Below, piece after piece: positions 30,389 through 32,244 of a DNA stretch of 32,244 nt. The position numbers were made by a program, and so were the translations under genes. Numbering within the stretch: position 1 is the stretch's first letter; the number at the start of each line of letters is the position of its first letter. Source of the DNA: Coxiella endosymbiont of Ornithodoros amblus (lineage in GTDB: Bacteria > Pseudomonadota > Gammaproteobacteria > Coxiellales > Coxiellaceae); assembly GCF_019425495.1 (NCBI RefSeq), contig NZ_VFIV01000013.1, positions 1 to 32,244 on the forward strand, given 5' to 3'. Below the pieces are notes generated by a model that searched no databases, was not told the DNA's origin, and was given only the letters and a program-made list of their open reading frames with translations.

Positions 30389-30418
30389 ATTATAAAACAA
30401 GTCACTTTAGAACTAAAG
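30389..30418 (-). promoter_or_regulatory. bamD promoter candidate with overlapping palindrome
   Basis: A perfect -10 TATAAT is at 30389-30394 on the minus strand, 40 bases before the bamD ATG. The -35 is poor (TTTAGT or TTAGTT). A 14-base palindrome CTTTAG-AA-CTAAAG (30405-30418) covers it and could be an activator or repressor site. Confidence 0.5.
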
Positions 30419-30472
30419 AATTGCCAGGTGGTATATCAGGACTGTGACAACCTGTTAAAATGTAACACCCCT

Positions 30473-31444
30473 ATGTGTGCTTCTCGCATCAAATTAAAAA
30501 AACCTATTCCCCCTGAGCTCGCCGGTGCTCGATTGGATCAAGTATTGGTAAAATTATTTCCAGATTATTCTCGTTCACAACTGCAAAATTGGATTCGGGG
30601 TGGTCATGTCAAAGTAGATGGAATACAAAAAATGAAAGCCAGGGAAAAAGTGAAGGGAAACCAACTCATTGAAGTAGAAGCCCATTTAGAGCCTAATGAG
30701 CACTGGGTTCCACAACCGATCCCGTTAGATGTCATTTATGAAGACGAAGCTTTGCTGGTGATCAATAAGCCCATCGGCCTTATCGTTCACCCCTGTGCTA
30801 ATGTTCGAGATCAAACATTAATTAATGCTTTATTGCATTATGATCCGAGCTTAAGCATGGTACCCAGGGCCGGCATTATTCACCGCCTAGACAAAGATAC
30901 CTCAGGCCTCCTTTTAATCGCTCGCACCTTAGCCTCGCATCATGCTTTAATAAAAGCCATGAAAGCCCGCCAAATCGTCCGAGAATATGTGGCGATTATA
31001 AAGGGCGTTTTGATTTCTGGACGAACGATCGAAGCTCCCGTTGGCCGCCACCCCATTCATCGCGCGCGTATGGCGGTAGTCGAATCCGGTCGCCCGGCCA
31101 TTACTCATTTTCGGATTATTAAACGCTATCGCGCACACACATATATCCGAGTGCAACTCGAAACGGGACGGACTCATCAAATTAGAGTGCATATGGCACA
31201 CATTCACCACCCTTTAGCGAGCGATCCCGTCTATGGCAATCAGATCGGGATTCCCGTGTATTTGTCCGACCTACTCCAAACTGCCTTGAAAACACTAAAG
31301 GGACAGGCACTTCACGCAGCAACTTTACAATTCTCTCATCCCGCCGACCAGCGTCCGATGACATGCCACGCACCTCTACCCCCAGATATAGCCCACCTGT
31401 TAGAATGCCTAGAAGATGATTATTCCCGATTGGCCCGCTCCTAA
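30473..31444 (+). CDS. rluD: Large-subunit pseudouridine synthase RluD family
   Basis: RluD isomerises uridines in helix 69 of 23S rRNA (1911, 1915 and 1917 in E. coli). I prefer ATG 30473 (MCASRIKLKKPIPPEL). A GTG at 30428 would add 15 residues, and neither has a strong ribosome binding site. The product of 323 residues has an N-terminal S4 RNA-binding domain (ARLDQVLVKLFPDYSRSQLQ about 19-38). The catalytic Asp is in GIIHRLDKDTSGLLLIA near 145, and RTHQIRVHMAHIHHP binds and closes the RNA site. RluD and RluC are similar. Adjacency to bamD and pgeF supports RluD, which is the usual gammaproteobacterial arrangement. Confidence 0.93.
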   Translation: MCASRIKLKKPIPPELAGARLDQVLVKLFPDYSRSQLQNWIRGGHVKVDGIQKMKAREKVKGNQLIEVEAHLEPNEHWVPQPIPLDVIYEDEALLVINKPIGLIVHPCANVRDQTLINALLHYDPSLSMVPRAGIIHRLDKDTSGLLLIARTLASHHALIKAMKARQIVREYVAIIKGVLISGRTIEAPVGRHPIHRARMAVVESGRPAITHFRIIKRYRAHTYIRVQLETGRTHQIRVHMAHIHHPLASDPVYGNQIGIPVYLSDLLQTALKTLKGQALHAATLQFSHPADQRPMTCHAPLPPDIAHLLECLEDDYSRLARS

Positions 31445-32123
31445 GCGCATTAAAGCAGTTACCACGACGCGTTCTGATGGCAATTTAGCCTTACACGTCG
31501 GTGACAACGCCGCTCAAGTCCAACAAAATCGTCTTTGTTTAACTGAGAATCTGCAACTACCGTCTCCACTCATCTGGCTTAATCAAGTGCATGGTTCCAC
31601 TGTCATTTCGCTACCTCTGTATTATAGCGCTCCCCCAACCGCCGATGCCGCTTATTGCCGCCAAACTAATCGCGTTTGCGCCATCCTCACTGCTGATTGC
31701 TTACCTGTCTTAATCACCGATAAAAATGGTCAAGAAATCGCCGCCATCCATGCCGGTTGGCGCGGCTTAGCCACTGGCATGCTTGACCAAGCCCTCACCT
31801 TCTTTCAGAGCGATCCTCAAGACTTATTAATGTGGCTCGGACCTGCCATCGGTCCAAAAGCCTTTGAAGTTGGCAACGAAGTTCGTCAGGCCTTTCTCGA
31901 CCGACATCGAGATTATGAGGCCGCCTTTGTTGCCCACAATGGCCGTTGGCTCGCCAACCTCTATCAACTCGCTACCATTAATCTCAATCAGTTAGGCGTT
32001 TCCCACATTTATGGCGGAAAATTCTGTACCTATCAGGATAAAATACATTTTTATTCTTATCGCCGAGAAAAGGGTCATACCGGTCGAATGGCAACTTTGA
32101 TATGGATCGAAGCTGAAACCTGA
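31416..32123 (+). CDS. pgeF: Multi-copper-type nucleoside/peptidoglycan editing factor PgeF (YfiH)
   Basis: YfiH/PgeF belongs to the LACC1 family, reported as a purine nucleoside phosphorylase and as an editor that limits misincorporation during peptidoglycan precursor synthesis. The 235-residue product has the whole signature set: LNQVHGSTV, ILTADCLPVLI with the conserved Cys, AAIHAGWRGLATGM, LGPAIGPKAFEVG, and the C-terminal HFYSYRREKGHTGRMATLIW. These give the His-Cys-His zinc-like site. The start ATG overlaps the last 29 bases of rluD in another frame, so it is probably co-expressed by translational coupling. Length is typical for the family. Confidence 0.93.
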   Translation: MIIPDWPAPKRIKAVTTTRSDGNLALHVGDNAAQVQQNRLCLTENLQLPSPLIWLNQVHGSTVISLPLYYSAPPTADAAYCRQTNRVCAILTADCLPVLITDKNGQEIAAIHAGWRGLATGMLDQALTFFQSDPQDLLMWLGPAIGPKAFEVGNEVRQAFLDRHRDYEAAFVAHNGRWLANLYQLATINLNQLGVSHIYGGKFCTYQDKIHFYSYRREKGHTGRMATLIWIEAET

Positions 32124-32151
32124 TAATCATCTAGCTCCCTCCTAAAGAGTG

Positions 32152-32160
32152 TATAAAATA
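32152..32160 (+). promoter_or_regulatory. -10-like element before the last gene
   Basis: TATAAAATA lies about 40 bases before the ATG at 32198. No good -35 is visible, so this is only a weak promoter candidate. It suggests a separate transcript after pgeF. Confidence 0.3.
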
Positions 32161-32197
32161 GCTTTTGTAAAAAAACAACATTCAAAAGGAGAAAGCG

Positions 32198-32244
32198 ATG
32201 AAACTATATGGCGAAAATGATTTGCCTTCAACCAATAACTACAC
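32198..32244 (+). CDS. 5' end of an unidentified gene
   Basis: ATG 32198 follows AAAGGAG at a good spacing (six bases). The 15 visible codons read MKLYGENDLPSTNNY and leave the window. I do not recognise the family. It is not the start of ClpB, the usual neighbour of pgeF in other gammaproteobacteria. Confidence 0.55.
   Translation, partial: MKLYGENDLPSTNNY

Overview
This window looks like the chromosome of a Coxiella-type gammaproteobacterium. The evidence is the character of the proteins, the order smc-zipA-ligA and gyrA-serC-aroA-cmk-rpsA-lapA-lapB-pyrF, moderately AT-rich DNA, and an IS110-family relic. I infer genus-level affinity from sequence recognition only. The strain or species (C. 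burnetii itself or a tick-associated Coxiella) cannot be fixed here. The many broken genes favour a host-restricted lineage undergoing reductive evolution.

Layout. Positions 90-6413, minus strand: smc, zipA and ligA (chromosome organisation, divisome anchor, DNA ligase). Positions 6414-9690: a gene graveyard. It holds a collapsed POT/DtpA-type peptide transporter, a collapsed lipoprotein with Sel1-like repeats and a SPOR domain, and a frame-broken unknown gene on the plus strand. Positions 9693-13573, minus: a WecA-type phosphotransferase, a decayed ComEA-like DNA-uptake gene, intact pyrF, a lapB split by two frameshifts, and intact lapA. Positions 13724-21171, minus: rpsA, cmk, a heavily damaged aroA, serC and gyrA. 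Positions 21810-24084, plus: an MtaD-type amidohydrolase overlapping an HMG-CoA lyase gene. Positions 24123-26634, minus: a dedA pseudogene and uvrB. Positions 26715-28029, plus: an aspartate-type aminotransferase and tRNA-Asn(GUU). Positions 28229-30349, minus: an SDR pseudogene, a small VOC-family gene with no clear ATG, an IS110 transposase tail and bamD. Positions 30473-32244, plus: rluD, pgeF and the first codons of an unidentified gene.

Genes for replication, repair, translation and envelope assembly are mostly intact. Transport, DNA uptake, the shikimate step and accessory membrane genes are decaying. Intergenic DNA carries several inverted-repeat families: a perfect 44-bp-arm palindrome between rpsA and cmk, a two-copy palindrome at about 21.6 and 29.2 kb, and short CTCTCC/GGAGAG hairpins.

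I found no convincing new defence, secretion or biosynthetic system. The most useful observations are the reconstructed pseudogenes, the repeat families and a valine at GyrA position 83.
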